Assembly: GCF_003601975.1 (NCBI RefSeq)
Contig: NZ_QZWZ01000028.1
Location: 22,605 to 86,604, forward strand
Source of the DNA: Mesorhizobium waimense
Lineage (GTDB): Bacteria; Pseudomonadota; Alphaproteobacteria; Rhizobiales; Rhizobiaceae
Direction: 5' to 3'
Length of the DNA stretch: 64,000 nucleotides
Positions 24,645 to 33,582 of the stretch are shown piece after piece (positions within the stretch are counted from its first letter, which is position 1; each line of letters starts with the position of its first letter). The notes beneath the pieces were generated by a model. That model saw only the letters and a program-made list of their open reading frames with translations. It did no database searches and was not told where the DNA came from. The position numbers and the translations under genes are program-made.

Positions 24645-24904
24645 CCCGATGCGCAGAAACGTTGATGAACTATGCTCGCGTCCAATCTCGGCTTTCCGGT
24701 AAGGAAGCCGGTTGAGGAATGGCGGTTGGGGGGCCGAAACCGGACTGGCAGCTTCAGGTGTCAGGTCCGAGTGAGCGGAGATTCAGCTCGGCTTGAGCGT
24801 TGTCCTGATCTAATCCAAAGCAGGCCCTTGCCGCGAAGTGCAGAAACGTCGCCCAATGGTGATGAGCGGACGTCACATCGTTACCTTCAAAATGCAGTTC
24901 CGGC

Positions 24905-26239
24905 CTAATCTGACGCTGTTTGCAATGCCGCGTCGATGGCATCGCCGAGGCGTTCGACGATCGCGTCGATGGCTGCTACATCGCAGATGAAGGGCGGCGC
25001 CAGAAGCACGTGGTCGCCCTTGATGCCGTCGATCGTGCCGCCCATGGGATAGACGAGGAGGCCACGCGCCATGGCCTCCTTCTTGATGCGCGCATGCAGT
25101 TTGCGTTTGGGGTCGAAAGGCAGCCTTGTCGACCGGTCCTCGACCAGTTCGACGCCCATGAAAAGGCCGCGCCCCCTGATGTCGCCGACATTGGCATGGT
25201 TGTCGAAGCGCTCGCCAAGCCGGCGCGTCAGATGGGCGCCCATCGCCTTGACGTTGTCGAGAAGCCCGTCGCGGGCGATGACCTCCTGAACGGCAAGTGC
25301 CGCCGCGCAGGCCATCGGGTGGCAGATATAGGTGTGGCCGTGCTGGAAGAGACCCGAGCCGCTTGCAAACGCATTGAATATCGTCTGGCTGAGCAGAACC
25401 GCGCCGATCGGCTGATAGCCGCCGCCCAGGCCTTTGGCGATCGTCATCAGGTCGGGGGCAATGCCCTCCTGCTCGCAGGCATGAAGCGTTCCGGTGCGGC
25501 CCATGCCGCACATCACCTCGTCGAGGATCAGGAGAACGCCATGGCGGTCGCAGATATCGCGGATGCGGCGGAGATAGTCGGCCACCGGCGGCACTGCACC
25601 GGCCGTCGCACCGACGACGGTTTCGGCGACGAAGGCCATCACCGTTTCGGGACCGAGCTCGAGGATCTTGTCTTCCAGCGCCTGCGCGGCGCGCCTGGCG
25701 TAGTCCTCGTCGGTCTCGCCGGCTTGCTGGTAGTGGTAGGCAAAGCATGGATCGATGTGGTGCGTGTCGATGAGCAGCGGCCGGAACTGCGTGCGCCGCC
25801 ATTCATTGCCGCCGGTCGCGAGCGCGCCGAGCGTGTTGCCATGATAGCTTTGCCGGCGCGCGATGATGTTGTGTCGCTGCGGCTCTCCGATCTCGACGAA
25901 ATACTGCCGCGCCATCTTCAGCGCCGCCTCCACCGCCTCGGAGCCGCCAGAGACGAAATAGGTGTGGCTGATGCCGGCCGGCGCGTCAGCGACAAGCCGG
26001 TCGGCGAGCGCTTCTGCGGCTTCGCTGGTGAAGAAGCTGGTGTGGGCATAGGCCAAGGTATCGGCCTGACGGTGCATGGCGGCGAGGACATCGGCATGGC
26101 CGTGACCGAGGCACGAGACAGCGGCGCCACCGGAGGCGTCGATATAGGCGCGGCCATCGGCGTCGAACAATTCGATGCCCCTGCCGCCGCTGGCGACGGG
26201 AAGCGTGGTGTGGATCTGGCGGTGCAGAATGTGGGTCAT
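24905..26239 (-). CDS. class III (omega-type) aminotransferase
   Basis: A 444-residue fold-type I aminotransferase of the class III group (ornithine, GABA, beta-alanine and taurine aminotransferases, adenosylmethionine-8-amino-7-oxononanoate aminotransferase). Key segments are GGAAVSCLGHGHADVLAAM, the PLP-stacking region SGGSEAVEAALKMARQYF, ILDEVMCGMGRTG and the Schiff-base lysine in IAKGLGGGYQPIGAV. The gene overlaps the RpiR gene by four bases (ATGA), so both form one operon. With a BKACE enzyme and amino acid transporter across the promoter, a substrate with an omega- or beta-amino group is likely, but the exact one cannot be read from sequence. Confidence 0.9.
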   Translation of the reverse strand: MTHILHRQIHTTLPVASGGRGIELFDADGRAYIDASGGAAVSCLGHGHADVLAAMHRQADTLAYAHTSFFTSEAAEALADRLVADAPAGISHTYFVSGGSEAVEAALKMARQYFVEIGEPQRHNIIARRQSYHGNTLGALATGGNEWRRTQFRPLLIDTHHIDPCFAYHYQQAGETDEDYARRAAQALEDKILELGPETVMAFVAETVVGATAGAVPPVADYLRRIRDICDRHGVLLILDEVMCGMGRTGTLHACEQEGIAPDLMTIAKGLGGGYQPIGAVLLSQTIFNAFASGSGLFQHGHTYICHPMACAAALAVQEVIARDGLLDNVKAMGAHLTRRLGERFDNHANVGDIRGRGLFMGVELVEDRSTRLPFDPKRKLHARIKKEAMARGLLVYPMGGTIDGIKGDHVLLAPPFICDVAAIDAIVERLGDAIDAALQTASD

Positions 26240-27126
26240 GCTTTTCCCCGGCCACGCGGCGGCAGTATGTGGATGTCGAGCTGAGACAACTGGTCTTCGG
26301 TGCGGCGGATGGCAGCGAGTGATTTTTGCCTACCCTTGCCGGCAATCAATGCGGCGAGAATTTCGCCCACGATGAAGGCCGGCGACATGGTGTGGAAGAA
26401 GGACGGGCTATCGGTCGCTACCAGAACCGAGAGGGCGGCCAGGGGGGCGAGCGGCGACACGACACTGTCGGTGATTGCGATCAGAGGCACGCCGTTGGCG
26501 GCAGCGCGGCGGGCAAGATCGACTGTCAGCCTGGTGTAGGGCGCGACGCCGACGACAAGCAGCACATCTTCTGTTGTCGCCAGGCGGATGGCGTCGGTGC
26601 CGGCCCCCGATGCGGCATCCAGCATCACCGCCTTTTCGCCGAGGAAGGACATGACATAGGCGAAGTGGGCAGCGACCGGATGGCTGGAGCGCAGGCCAAG
26701 GCAGAATATCCGGCGCGCCGCATAGAGCCGCTCGGCCGCTTCAGCCAGCGTATCGAGCATTTGCGGCTCGCCGAGACCGGCGACCTGCCTGGACAGCGAT
26801 ACGATCATCTCGGCGGCCAGCGCCCGCTCGCCGACCTGCTCCTGCCGGGCAAGCTGTGCGCCGGCCTTGCTGGCAAAGCCCAGCTCTCCCTGCCGCATCG
26901 CGTTGGCGTAGAGCGAGCGCAGCGGCTCGTAGCCTTCAAAGCCGAGCCGTTTTGCCAGGCGCGTCATCGTCCAGGGCTGCAGGCCGGCGCGGCGCGCCTG
27001 TTCGCGCATCGACAGCAGTGCGACATCCTCGGGATTGTCGATGAGATAGCGGGCCGCGCCCTGAAGCTGTGTGGGCAACGTGTCGAAGACCTCGACAATG
27101 GCATCGGTGAGCGGCGCACGGATCAT
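26236..27126 (-). CDS. MurR/RpiR-family regulator
   Basis: A 296-residue regulator with an N-terminal RpiR helix-turn-helix (SMREQARRAGLQPWTMTRLA, then GFEGYEPLRSLY) and a C-terminal SIS sugar-isomerase-like sensor domain (RIFCLGLRSSHPVAAHFAYV; VLLVVGVAPYTRLTVDLARR). It is divergent from the BKACE gene at 27206. The 79 bases between them hold an inverted repeat (27154-27175) that could be its operator. Although many RpiR proteins sense sugar phosphates, relatives in rhizobia also control amino acid and amine catabolism, which fits the neighbours better. Confidence 0.9.
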   Translation of the reverse strand: MIRAPLTDAIVEVFDTLPTQLQGAARYLIDNPEDVALLSMREQARRAGLQPWTMTRLAKRLGFEGYEPLRSLYANAMRQGELGFASKAGAQLARQEQVGERALAAEMIVSLSRQVAGLGEPQMLDTLAEAAERLYAARRIFCLGLRSSHPVAAHFAYVMSFLGEKAVMLDAASGAGTDAIRLATTEDVLLVVGVAPYTRLTVDLARRAAANGVPLIAITDSVVSPLAPLAALSVLVATDSPSFFHTMSPAFIVGEILAALIAGKGRQKSLAAIRRTEDQLSQLDIHILPPRGRGKA

Positions 27127-27153
27127 GGTGTGAGCATAGACGCGATCGCTGGA

Positions 27154-27175
27154 ATATGCAACATATGTAGCATAT
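27154..27175. promoter_or_regulatory. inverted repeat, candidate RpiR operator
   Basis: ATATGC and GCATAT form an inverted repeat around AACATATGTA in the divergent RpiR-BKACE promoter region. A related sequence (GATACGCAACATACG) follows at about 27181. Confidence 0.45.
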
Positions 27176-27205
27176 CATGCCGATACGCAACATACGGAGC
27201 AGTAA

Positions 27206-28066
27206 GTGAACGCAACGACAGATCAACCGGCGAATCGGCCCGAAACGACTGGTCCCGTCGCCATCGCCGTCGCCCCGAACGGTGGCAAACGAGGCAAGGC
27301 GGATCATCCCGCTCTGCCGATCACATCAGACCAATTGGCGGATGTTGCCGCGGCCTCGCTCGACGCTGGCGCAGCGATGATCCACGCCCATGTCCGCGAC
27401 CGCGAAGGGCGCCATCTGCTGGATGCCGAGGCCTACCGGGCGGCGATCTCGGCGATCAAGGCTCGCGTCGGCGAAAGGCTGGTCATCCAGATCACCAGCG
27501 AGGCGCTTGGCCTCTACACACCCGAGCAGCAGATGCAGGTGGTGCGCGACGTGCGTCCCGAAGCTGTCTCGCTGGCATTGCGCGAGTTCGTACCCGATGA
27601 GACGCATGAGGCCGCTTTCACTTCATTCCTCGAATGGCTGCGTACGGAGCGGGTCAAGCCGCAGATCATCCTCTACTCTGCGGCCGAGGCGTCCTACCTT
27701 CAGACCCTCGCAAAGCGAGGCATGATCCCCTTCGAGAACCCGCCTGTGCTCTGTGTTCTCGGCCGCTATACGGTCGGGCAAACGTCGCGGCCCGCCGATC
27801 TGCTGCCGTTCCTGGCGACACAGGATGCGGCGTTCAGACATTGGATGGTCTGCGCCTTCGGTCGGCACGAGACGGCGTGCGTGACATCTGCGGCCCTGCT
27901 TGGCGGGCATGCGCGCGTCGGCTTCGAGAACAATCTTTTCCTGCCAGACGGCACATTGGCCTCCGGCAACCAGGATCTGGTTGCGGCCACGAAACGGGCC
28001 GTCGAAGCCTGCGGGCTGGAAGTCGCCGATGCAAATGCGTTGCGCGGCCAATTGGCTGATATCTAG
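27206..28066 (+). CDS. BKACE enzyme (beta-keto acid cleavage, DUF849)
   Basis: A 286-residue member of the 3-keto-5-aminohexanoate cleavage enzyme family, started at a GTG preceded by GGAGCAGTAA. Family members condense a beta-keto acid with acetyl-CoA and release acetoacetate plus a CoA ester. The zinc site is visible in GAAMIHAHVRDREGRH (two His) and a further segment ITSEALGLYTPEQQ; the C-terminal GGHARVGFENNLFLPDGTLA is typical. The family contains many untested specificities. Next to an aminotransferase and amino acid ABC transporter, a beta-keto acid made by transamination is a sensible substrate here. Confidence 0.9.
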   Translation: MNATTDQPANRPETTGPVAIAVAPNGGKRGKADHPALPITSDQLADVAAASLDAGAAMIHAHVRDREGRHLLDAEAYRAAISAIKARVGERLVIQITSEALGLYTPEQQMQVVRDVRPEAVSLALREFVPDETHEAAFTSFLEWLRTERVKPQIILYSAAEASYLQTLAKRGMIPFENPPVLCVLGRYTVGQTSRPADLLPFLATQDAAFRHWMVCAFGRHETACVTSAALLGGHARVGFENNLFLPDGTLASGNQDLVAATKRAVEACGLEVADANALRGQLADI

Positions 28067-28142
28067 AGCATCGGCTCTTCCTGCTGGCTGGCTTCCCAAG
28101 CGGTCTTCAGCGGTCAGCCGTTGCCTAGGTTACGCAAATATC

Positions 28143-28169
28143 AAATGCATACGATACATATATGCATTT
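28143..28169. promoter_or_regulatory. inverted repeat upstream of the amino acid ABC operon
   Basis: AAATGCAT and ATGCATTT form a perfect 8-bp inverted repeat around an 11-base spacer (ACGATACATAT), about 70 bases before the start at 28241. It shares the ATGCA/ATACA look of the repeat at 27154 and may bind one of the two RpiR proteins. Confidence 0.5.
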
Positions 28170-28240
28170 TAGATTTGCGAGACGATTGCGGCGGTGTTAC
28201 GCTTCCCAGCGCAAATTCCAACAAAAAGGGGAACCCGGAC

Positions 28241-28990
28241 ATGAAGTTCGCATTTGCAAGTCTCACCGCTGCCGCCGTCGCGGCAACGCTTCTGCTTGGC
28301 CAGCCGGCCCGTGCCGACGACCTGATCGTGGCCACGGACACCGCTTTCGTCCCGTTCGAGTTCAAGGAGGGCGACAAATATGTCGGCTTCGACATCGATC
28401 TGTGGGATGCCGTCTCCAAGGATATCGGCGTCACCTACACGCTGCAGCCGATGGACTTCAACGGTATCATCCCGGCGCTGCAGACCAAGCAGGTCGACGT
28501 CGGGCTTGCCGGCATCACCATCAAGGATGAGCGCAAGAAGGTCATCGATTTTTCGGATGGCTACTACGACAGCGGCTTCCTGCTGATGGTGCCGGTCGAC
28601 AGCACGATCAAAGGTCCTGAGGATCTGGTCGGCAAGACGCTTGCCGTGAAGACCGGCACGTCGGCGACCGACTACGCCAAGGAGAACTTCAAAGGCACGG
28701 ACCTGCGCCTGTTCCCCAACAGCGACAATGCCTATCTCGAAGTCGCGACGGGCCGCGCCGACGCCGCCATGCATGACACCCCGAACGTCCTCTACTACAT
28801 CAAGACCAACGGTCAGGGAAAAGTGAAGACCGTCGGTCCGCAGATGATGGCCCAGCAATATGGCATGGCCTTCCCGAAAGGCAGCCCTCTTGTCGCAAAG
28901 GTCAACGCCTCGCTGACCAAGCTGAAGGGCGACGGCACCTACACCGCCATTTACAAGAAGTGGTTCGGCACCGAGCCGCCGAAGAGCTGA
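28241..28990 (+). CDS. polar amino acid ABC transporter, solute-binding protein
   Basis: A 249-residue GlnH-like family 3 binding protein from the ATG at 28241, behind AAAAGGGGA. The signal peptide MKFAFASLTAAAVAATLLLG ends at ARADD. Family features are TDTAFVPFEFKEGDKYVGFD, DFNGIIPALQTKQVDVGLAG and GKTLAVKTGTSATDYAKENF. It heads an operon with the permease and ATPase. Members usually bind glutamine, glutamate, arginine or related polar amino acids; specificity cannot be read here. A very stable hairpin separates it from the permease gene, which commonly leaves the binding protein in excess. Confidence 0.92.
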   Translation: MKFAFASLTAAAVAATLLLGQPARADDLIVATDTAFVPFEFKEGDKYVGFDIDLWDAVSKDIGVTYTLQPMDFNGIIPALQTKQVDVGLAGITIKDERKKVIDFSDGYYDSGFLLMVPVDSTIKGPEDLVGKTLAVKTGTSATDYAKENFKGTDLRLFPNSDNAYLEVATGRADAAMHDTPNVLYYIKTNGQGKVKTVGPQMMAQQYGMAFPKGSPLVAKVNASLTKLKGDGTYTAIYKKWFGTEPPKS

Positions 28991-29006
28991 TCCCCAGGGT
29001 TTCCCA

Positions 29007-29029
29007 GCGCGCCGGCATGGCCGGCGCGC
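29007..29029 (+). terminator. strong stem-loop between binding-protein and permease genes
   Basis: GCGCGCCGGC and GCCGGCGCGC form a perfect 10-bp stem with a 3-base loop, 16 bases after the stop at 28990. No T-run follows. It is probably an mRNA-stabilising or attenuating hairpin rather than a full terminator, because the operon continues. Confidence 0.65.
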
Positions 29030-29053
29030 CTTCCCTCAAAAGGAAAAGCGTCT

Positions 29054-29710
29054 ATGACTTTTGACTGGTCCGTCATCTGGCAGGCTCTGCCGGAACTTCT
29101 CAAAGGCGCCCGCCTCACCGTGCTGATCGCGTTGGCCGGGCTCGCCGGCGGGCTGGTCATCGGCTTCGCCGCCGGGCTGGCGCGCGCCTATGGCAATGTT
29201 GTCCTCAACGCCATCGCCTTCGTCTATGTCGAAATCATCCGCGGCACCCCGATCATCGTGCAGGTGATGTTCATCTACTTCGCCTTGCCGATCCTCGCCG
29301 ACATCAGGATCAATCCCCTGGCGGCGGCCATCATTGCGATCATCGTCAATGCCGGCGCCTACATCGCCGAAATCGTGCGCGGCACGTTCCTCTCCATCCA
29401 TAAGGGATTGCGCGAAGCCGGGCTGGCGCTCGGCCTGCCGTTCTGGAAGGTGCTTCTCTACATCATCGGCCCGCTCGCTTTCCGCCGCATGATCCCGGCG
29501 CTCGGCAATCAGTTCATTGTCAGCCTGAAGGATACGTCGCTCTTCATCGTCATCGGGGTCGGTGAGCTCACCCGGCAAGGGCAGGAAATCATGGCGGCCA
29601 ACTTCCGCGCCGTCGAAATCTGGTCGGCCGTGGCGATGCTCTACCTGATCATGACCGGGGTGCTGACGCTGATCCTCAGAGTGACCGAAAAGAGGATGCG
29701 CATCCTGTGA
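29054..29710 (+). CDS. polar amino acid ABC transporter, permease
   Basis: A 218-residue HisM/GlnP-type inner membrane permease. Hydrophobic segments are spread over the whole length (LTVLIALAGLAGGLVIGFAA; IAFVYVEIIRGTPIIVQVMF; PLAAAIIAIIVNAGAYIAEI), and the EAA-type coupling loop lies in GLREAGLALGLPFWKVLLYI. The RGTP motif at about residue 70 is typical of the family. Its end overlaps the ATPase gene by four bases, so the two are translationally coupled. Confidence 0.92.
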   Translation: MTFDWSVIWQALPELLKGARLTVLIALAGLAGGLVIGFAAGLARAYGNVVLNAIAFVYVEIIRGTPIIVQVMFIYFALPILADIRINPLAAAIIAIIVNAGAYIAEIVRGTFLSIHKGLREAGLALGLPFWKVLLYIIGPLAFRRMIPALGNQFIVSLKDTSLFIVIGVGELTRQGQEIMAANFRAVEIWSAVAMLYLIMTGVLTLILRVTEKRMRIL

Positions 29711-30435
29711 GCATCGTGGAGTTCAAGAAGGTCACCAAGCGCTTCGGTCAGGTCACGATCCTCGACGAGGTCGATCTGTCGATCGAGCCGGGCGAGAAGG
29801 TCGTTCTCATCGGCCCGTCTGGGTCCGGCAAGTCGACGCTGCTGCGCTGCATCAACGCGCTAGAGGAGATCAACGGCGGCGATCTCATCGTCGACGGCAT
29901 CAGCGTCAAGGGCAGCGGCCGCATGGTCCGCCTGATCCGCCAGGAAGCCGGCATGGTCTTCCAGCAGTTCAACCTGTTTCCGCAGATGACGGCGCTGCAG
30001 AACGTAGCCTTCGGCCCGCACCGCGTGCGCGGCGAAACAAGGCAGGAGGCGCGTAGCCAGGCGCTGGCGATGCTGGCCAAGGTCGGGCTCGCCGACCGGG
30101 TGAACAACTATCCGAGCGAACTGTCCGGCGGCCAGCAGCAACGCGTCGCCATTGCCCGCGCACTGGCCGTCAAGCCGAAGCTGATGCTGTTCGACGAGCC
30201 GACGTCGGCGCTTGACCCCGAACTCAGGCATGAAGTACTGCGCGTCATGCAGGCGCTGGCCGAGGAAGGCATGACCATGATCGTGGTCACCCACGAGATG
30301 GCCTTCGCCCGCAAGGTCGGAACCAGGCTCATTTTCATGGAAGGCGGCAAGATCGCCGTCGACGGCCCGCCGCGCGAGCTGCTCGAAAACCCGCAAAACC
30401 CGCGCCTGAAAGAGTTTCTGCAGCATGTCGCCTGA
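29707..30435 (+). CDS. polar amino acid ABC transporter, ATPase
   Basis: A 242-residue GlnQ-type ATPase started at a GTG overlapping the permease stop. Walker A is GPSGSGKSTLL, the signature is LSGGQQQRVAIARAL, Walker B is LMLFDEPTSALDPE, and the switch His is in VVTHEM. It completes a three-gene importer with 28241 and 29054. Its end overlaps the C45 gene by 11 bases, tying that enzyme to the transported compound. Confidence 0.93.
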   Translation: MSIVEFKKVTKRFGQVTILDEVDLSIEPGEKVVLIGPSGSGKSTLLRCINALEEINGGDLIVDGISVKGSGRMVRLIRQEAGMVFQQFNLFPQMTALQNVAFGPHRVRGETRQEARSQALAMLAKVGLADRVNNYPSELSGGQQQRVAIARALAVKPKLMLFDEPTSALDPELRHEVLRVMQALAEEGMTMIVVTHEMAFARKVGTRLIFMEGGKIAVDGPPRELLENPQNPRLKEFLQHVA

Positions 30436-31483
30436 TGCCGGCCGCCGGCTTTCCTTCATCGATATCCAGGGCTCGCCGCATGATGTCGGTGCGGCCCTTG
30501 GGCGCTTTGGTCGAGCGGCGCTGCAGGACCATCTGCGCCACTCCGCGGCATGGCAGGAGTTGAAGGCGCGCCGCGCCGATCCGCGCATCGGCTTGATGGC
30601 GACCATCGTCCGCGAACGGTTTCCGCGCGGCTGGGCCGAGTTGCAAGGTCTTGCCGCCGGGCTCGATCTGCCTTTCGACGATGTCTTCCTGTGGAACTGC
30701 CGCGGCGACATCTGGGCGATGGCGCCGGATGGCTGCACGACCGTGCAACTGCCGGGTTCTCCGCATGTCGTCGGGCACAATGAGGATGGCGACCCGGATT
30801 TTGCCGGCCATTGTGCCCTTGCCCATGTGGCTTGCGAAGGCGGCGGCCAATTCACGGCTTTCGTCTATCCCGGCTCGCTGCCGGGGCACACATTTGCTGC
30901 GACATCGGCGGGGCTGGTCCAGACGGTCAACAACATCAGGCCGCTGGCCGGCGGCAGTGGCACGCCGCGCATGGTCCTGACCCGGGCGATCCTTGACACT
31001 CCCGATCTGGACGCGGCGGTGGCGCTGCTGAAATCGATGCCGCGCGCTGGCGCCTTTCACCTGACCCTGGCCCAGGCAGGCGACGGGCGGCTGCTGAGCG
31101 TCGAGTTCACCGCCCAGGCACTGTCCGTCGACCGCGTAGACGCGCCGCGCATCCATTCCAACCATCTCATCCACGCCGACACCGGACGCGTCTCGCAGAT
31201 TGTCACCGGATCATCCGGCGCGCGCCAGCGGCGGGGCGAGATATTGCTGGCTCAAACGCCGCAGCCGGATCCGCAGAATTGTGCTGTCGGCATATTGTGG
31301 GACGCGGCCGACCCGGAACTGCCGATCTACCGTACCGACCCGGATGACGGCGACATCGAGAACACGCTGGCGAGCGCCGTCTTCCGCATCGGGGCTGACA
31401 AGGTCGAATGGTCTGTCTACGATAGGCCTGATGAAGCGGCTCGCTTCGAAATGCGGGATGGGCTGGTACCTGTCGCGACGTGA
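30425..31483 (+). CDS. C45-family peptidase / acyl-CoA:6-aminopenicillanate acyltransferase-like amidohydrolase
   Basis: A 352-residue Ntn-hydrolase of the C45 group. The expected autocatalytic site is PDG-CTTV, with Cys104 becoming the N-terminal nucleophile after cleavage behind Gly103; the following GHNEDGDPDF and VQTVNNIRP segments are family features. Members hydrolyse or transfer acyl groups on amide bonds. There is no signal peptide, so it acts in the cytoplasm on an imported compound. It overlaps the ATPase gene and the RpiR region at its two ends, so the transporter, this enzyme and the regulator form one unit. An N-acyl amino acid or peptide-like substrate is a reasonable inference. 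Confidence 0.85.
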   Translation: MSPDAGRRLSFIDIQGSPHDVGAALGRFGRAALQDHLRHSAAWQELKARRADPRIGLMATIVRERFPRGWAELQGLAAGLDLPFDDVFLWNCRGDIWAMAPDGCTTVQLPGSPHVVGHNEDGDPDFAGHCALAHVACEGGGQFTAFVYPGSLPGHTFAATSAGLVQTVNNIRPLAGGSGTPRMVLTRAILDTPDLDAAVALLKSMPRAGAFHLTLAQAGDGRLLSVEFTAQALSVDRVDAPRIHSNHLIHADTGRVSQIVTGSSGARQRRGEILLAQTPQPDPQNCAVGILWDAADPELPIYRTDPDDGDIENTLASAVFRIGADKVEWSVYDRPDEAARFEMRDGLVPVAT

Positions 31484-31497
31484 ACAGGAACGGTGCG

Positions 31498-32415
31498 ATG
31501 CCAGAGGACCCCGTTGCAGAGCCGCCGCGCACCATCGAGGATTTGAGGGCGCTGGCGCTCTCGGTCGGCCGCGACGAGGCTGGTTTTTCGCTCGGCTCGA
31601 AGGCGCACGACGTGTTCGCCAAGCTGGTGGAGGCCCCCGAGCAGTCGGCGGTCCGTTCGATTTCGGAACTGGCAAATCAGTTCGGCATCAATCCCTCGAC
31701 CCTGACCAGGCTGGCGAAACGTCTTGGTTTTGAAGGCTTCAGCGATTTCCAGGCGGTCTTTCGCAAGGCGATCGCCAACGACCAGCAGTATTTCTACAGC
31801 CGCCAGGCCGGACGGCTGCTGGCGACACGGTCCGTCGACAATGCCGAGGTCGAAGTCTTCGAGCGCCTTGCGCGCGAAACGGCGGCGAATGTCGATGGCT
31901 TCCTCGGCCAGCTGGATGGCGTTTCGCTGCAGGGCGCAACCAGGCTGCTTGCAAACGCGCGCCGCGTGCGCGTTCACGGGGTGCGCCAGTTCCACTCGCT
32001 GGCGAGCTTTCTGACCTATTGCCTGGGCATGGTGAGGTCCGACGTGGCGCTGCTCGACGCGCCGCGGCTCGGTGTCGCCGAAGCACTGTCGCAGCTCGAC
32101 CCCGGCGACGTCGTCATCGTCGCCAGCTGTGCCCCTTATACGCGCAGCGTCGCCGAGGTTGCCCGCATCGCATCTGCGAATGGCCAGGCGGTAATTGCGA
32201 TCACTGATTCCCGGTCCTCCCCCCTCGTTCCTCCCGCCGCGCACGCCTTCTTCATCCCGCACACCAGCAGCTTCTATTCGAACAGCATGGGCGCCTATGT
32301 CGTTTTCTGCGAGGCACTGCTAAATCTCGTTGCTAGGGAGCTGGGCGACAAGGCGCTGAACTCGCTGGCCGGGCGCGAACGTCTGATTGCCGAGATGAAC
32401 ATAGAGGTTGGTTGA
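31498..32415 (+). CDS. MurR/RpiR-family regulator
   Basis: About 305 residues from the ATG at 31498 behind AGGAACGG; a GTG at 31480 overlapping the C45 stop is also possible. The HTH (SISELANQFGINPSTLTRLA, then KRLGFEGFSDFQAVF) and SIS domain (RRVRVHGVRQFHSLASFLTY; VVIVASCAPYTRSVAEVARI) are clear. It is the last gene of the 28241-32415 unit. With the RpiR at 26236 this makes two paralogous regulators within 6 kb on either side of one catabolic set. Confidence 0.9.
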   Translation: MPEDPVAEPPRTIEDLRALALSVGRDEAGFSLGSKAHDVFAKLVEAPEQSAVRSISELANQFGINPSTLTRLAKRLGFEGFSDFQAVFRKAIANDQQYFYSRQAGRLLATRSVDNAEVEVFERLARETAANVDGFLGQLDGVSLQGATRLLANARRVRVHGVRQFHSLASFLTYCLGMVRSDVALLDAPRLGVAEALSQLDPGDVVIVASCAPYTRSVAEVARIASANGQAVIAITDSRSSPLVPPAAHAFFIPHTSSFYSNSMGAYVVFCEALLNLVARELGDKALNSLAGRERLIAEMNIEVG

Positions 32416-32551
32416 CCCCACGGCTTGCCACGGTCCGGTGCTGCGGCAACGCGACCTTCCCGCAGGCTCTCCTCAATCTCGTAGAATGGCATGGCCGCGC
32501 CGTATACCCGTGGCCACGTCAATGTCCGCTATCTCGCCCGGCGCATCCCGG

Positions 32552-32579
32552 GGGCGCTGATCCTGCGAGATCAGCGCCC
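32552..32579 (-). terminator. stem-loop at the end of the aldo/keto reductase gene
   Basis: GGGCGCTGATC and GATCAGCGCCC form a perfect 11-bp stem with a 6-base loop, overlapping the stop codon of the minus-strand gene at 32571. It lies between convergent genes and could serve both. No T-run follows. Confidence 0.55.
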
Positions 32580-33566
32580 TGACAGTTTGAGCATCTGCTC
32601 GGGATAGCGTTCGCCCTGCACGCCGATCTCGGCCGATCGCTCTTCGATCTCCTGGATATCCGCGCTGCTGAGATGAACATCGAGGGCGCCGAGGTTTTCC
32701 TCCAGCCGCTCGAGCTTGCGTGTGCCGAAGAGCGGGACGATCCAGGGTTTTTTCGCCAGCAGCCATGCCAATGCTACCTGCGCCGGCGTGGCCCCGTGGC
32801 GTTCGCCAACGGTGCGAATGAGATCTACAAGGGCCTGATTGGCTTGCCGCGCATCTGCCGAGAAGCGCGGAATCGAATTGCGAAAATCCGAGCTGTCGAG
32901 AGTCGTATTGACGTCAATCTTGCCGGTCAGAAACCCCTTGCCCAGCGGGCTGAACGGGACCAGGCCGATGCCCAGCTCTTCGAGGGTCGGCAGGATTTCG
33001 GCTTCAGGTTCGCGGGTCCAAAGCGAATATTCGCTCTGCAGGGCCGACACGGACTGTACGGCGTGCGCGCGGCGGATGGATTCAGGGCTCGCCTCCGACA
33101 TGCCGAAGTATTTGACTTTTCCCTGCTGGATGAGGTCCTTCACAGTGTCGGCGACGTCCTCCATCGGCACCTCGGGATCGACTCGGTGCTGATAGAGCAG
33201 GTCGATCTGGTCGACGCGAAGCCGCCGCAACGTGCCCTCGACTGCCGCCCGGATGTGGGCCGGCTTGCTGTTGACGCCGCCATGATGCACGCCTGTGTCG
33301 GCGTCTACGTCCCAACCGAACTTGCTCGCGATGATGACCTGGTCGCGGATCGGGGCGATAGCCTCGCCGACCATCTCTTCGTTGGTGAAAGGGCCATAGA
33401 CCTCCGCGGTGTCGAAGAAATCGACGCCGCGCTCCACCGCGCCGCGTATCAGCGCAATCATATCGGGCTTGTCGCGTAGCTGACGGGCATCGCTGCTGTA
33501 ACCCATGCAACCCAGCGAGAGCGCCGAAACCTCCAGGCCAAGAGAACCCAGTTTGCGTTTTTGCAT
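32571..33566 (-). CDS. aldo/keto reductase
   Basis: A 331-residue NADPH-dependent aldo/keto reductase of the AKR13/YakC type (start MQKRKLGSLGLEVSALSLGC at 33566; the longer frame to 33626 is not conserved-looking). The catalytic tetrad can be placed at Asp and Tyr in DFFDTAEVYGPF, Lys in IIASKFGW and His in LLYQHRVDPEVP. GYSSDARQL and SEYSLWTREPE are typical of the subgroup. It is the last gene of a four-gene row (CMD protein, cupin, DUF2255, this enzyme) controlled by the divergent LysR gene. It likely reduces a small carbonyl compound. Confidence 0.92.
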   Translation of the reverse strand: MQKRKLGSLGLEVSALSLGCMGYSSDARQLRDKPDMIALIRGAVERGVDFFDTAEVYGPFTNEEMVGEAIAPIRDQVIIASKFGWDVDADTGVHHGGVNSKPAHIRAAVEGTLRRLRVDQIDLLYQHRVDPEVPMEDVADTVKDLIQQGKVKYFGMSEASPESIRRAHAVQSVSALQSEYSLWTREPEAEILPTLEELGIGLVPFSPLGKGFLTGKIDVNTTLDSSDFRNSIPRFSADARQANQALVDLIRTVGERHGATPAQVALAWLLAKKPWIVPLFGTRKLERLEENLGALDVHLSSADIQEIEERSAEIGVQGERYPEQMLKLSGR

Positions 33567-33582
33567 GATGATGTCCTCGTGC

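Noticed and set aside
23027..24685. A 552-codon open frame on the minus strand
   Set aside because: It lies fully antisense to the family 5 solute-binding gene, shows no family features and is a by-product of high-GC codon use. The same applies to long antisense frames at 15756-17255, 24920-26284 and 8766-9989.
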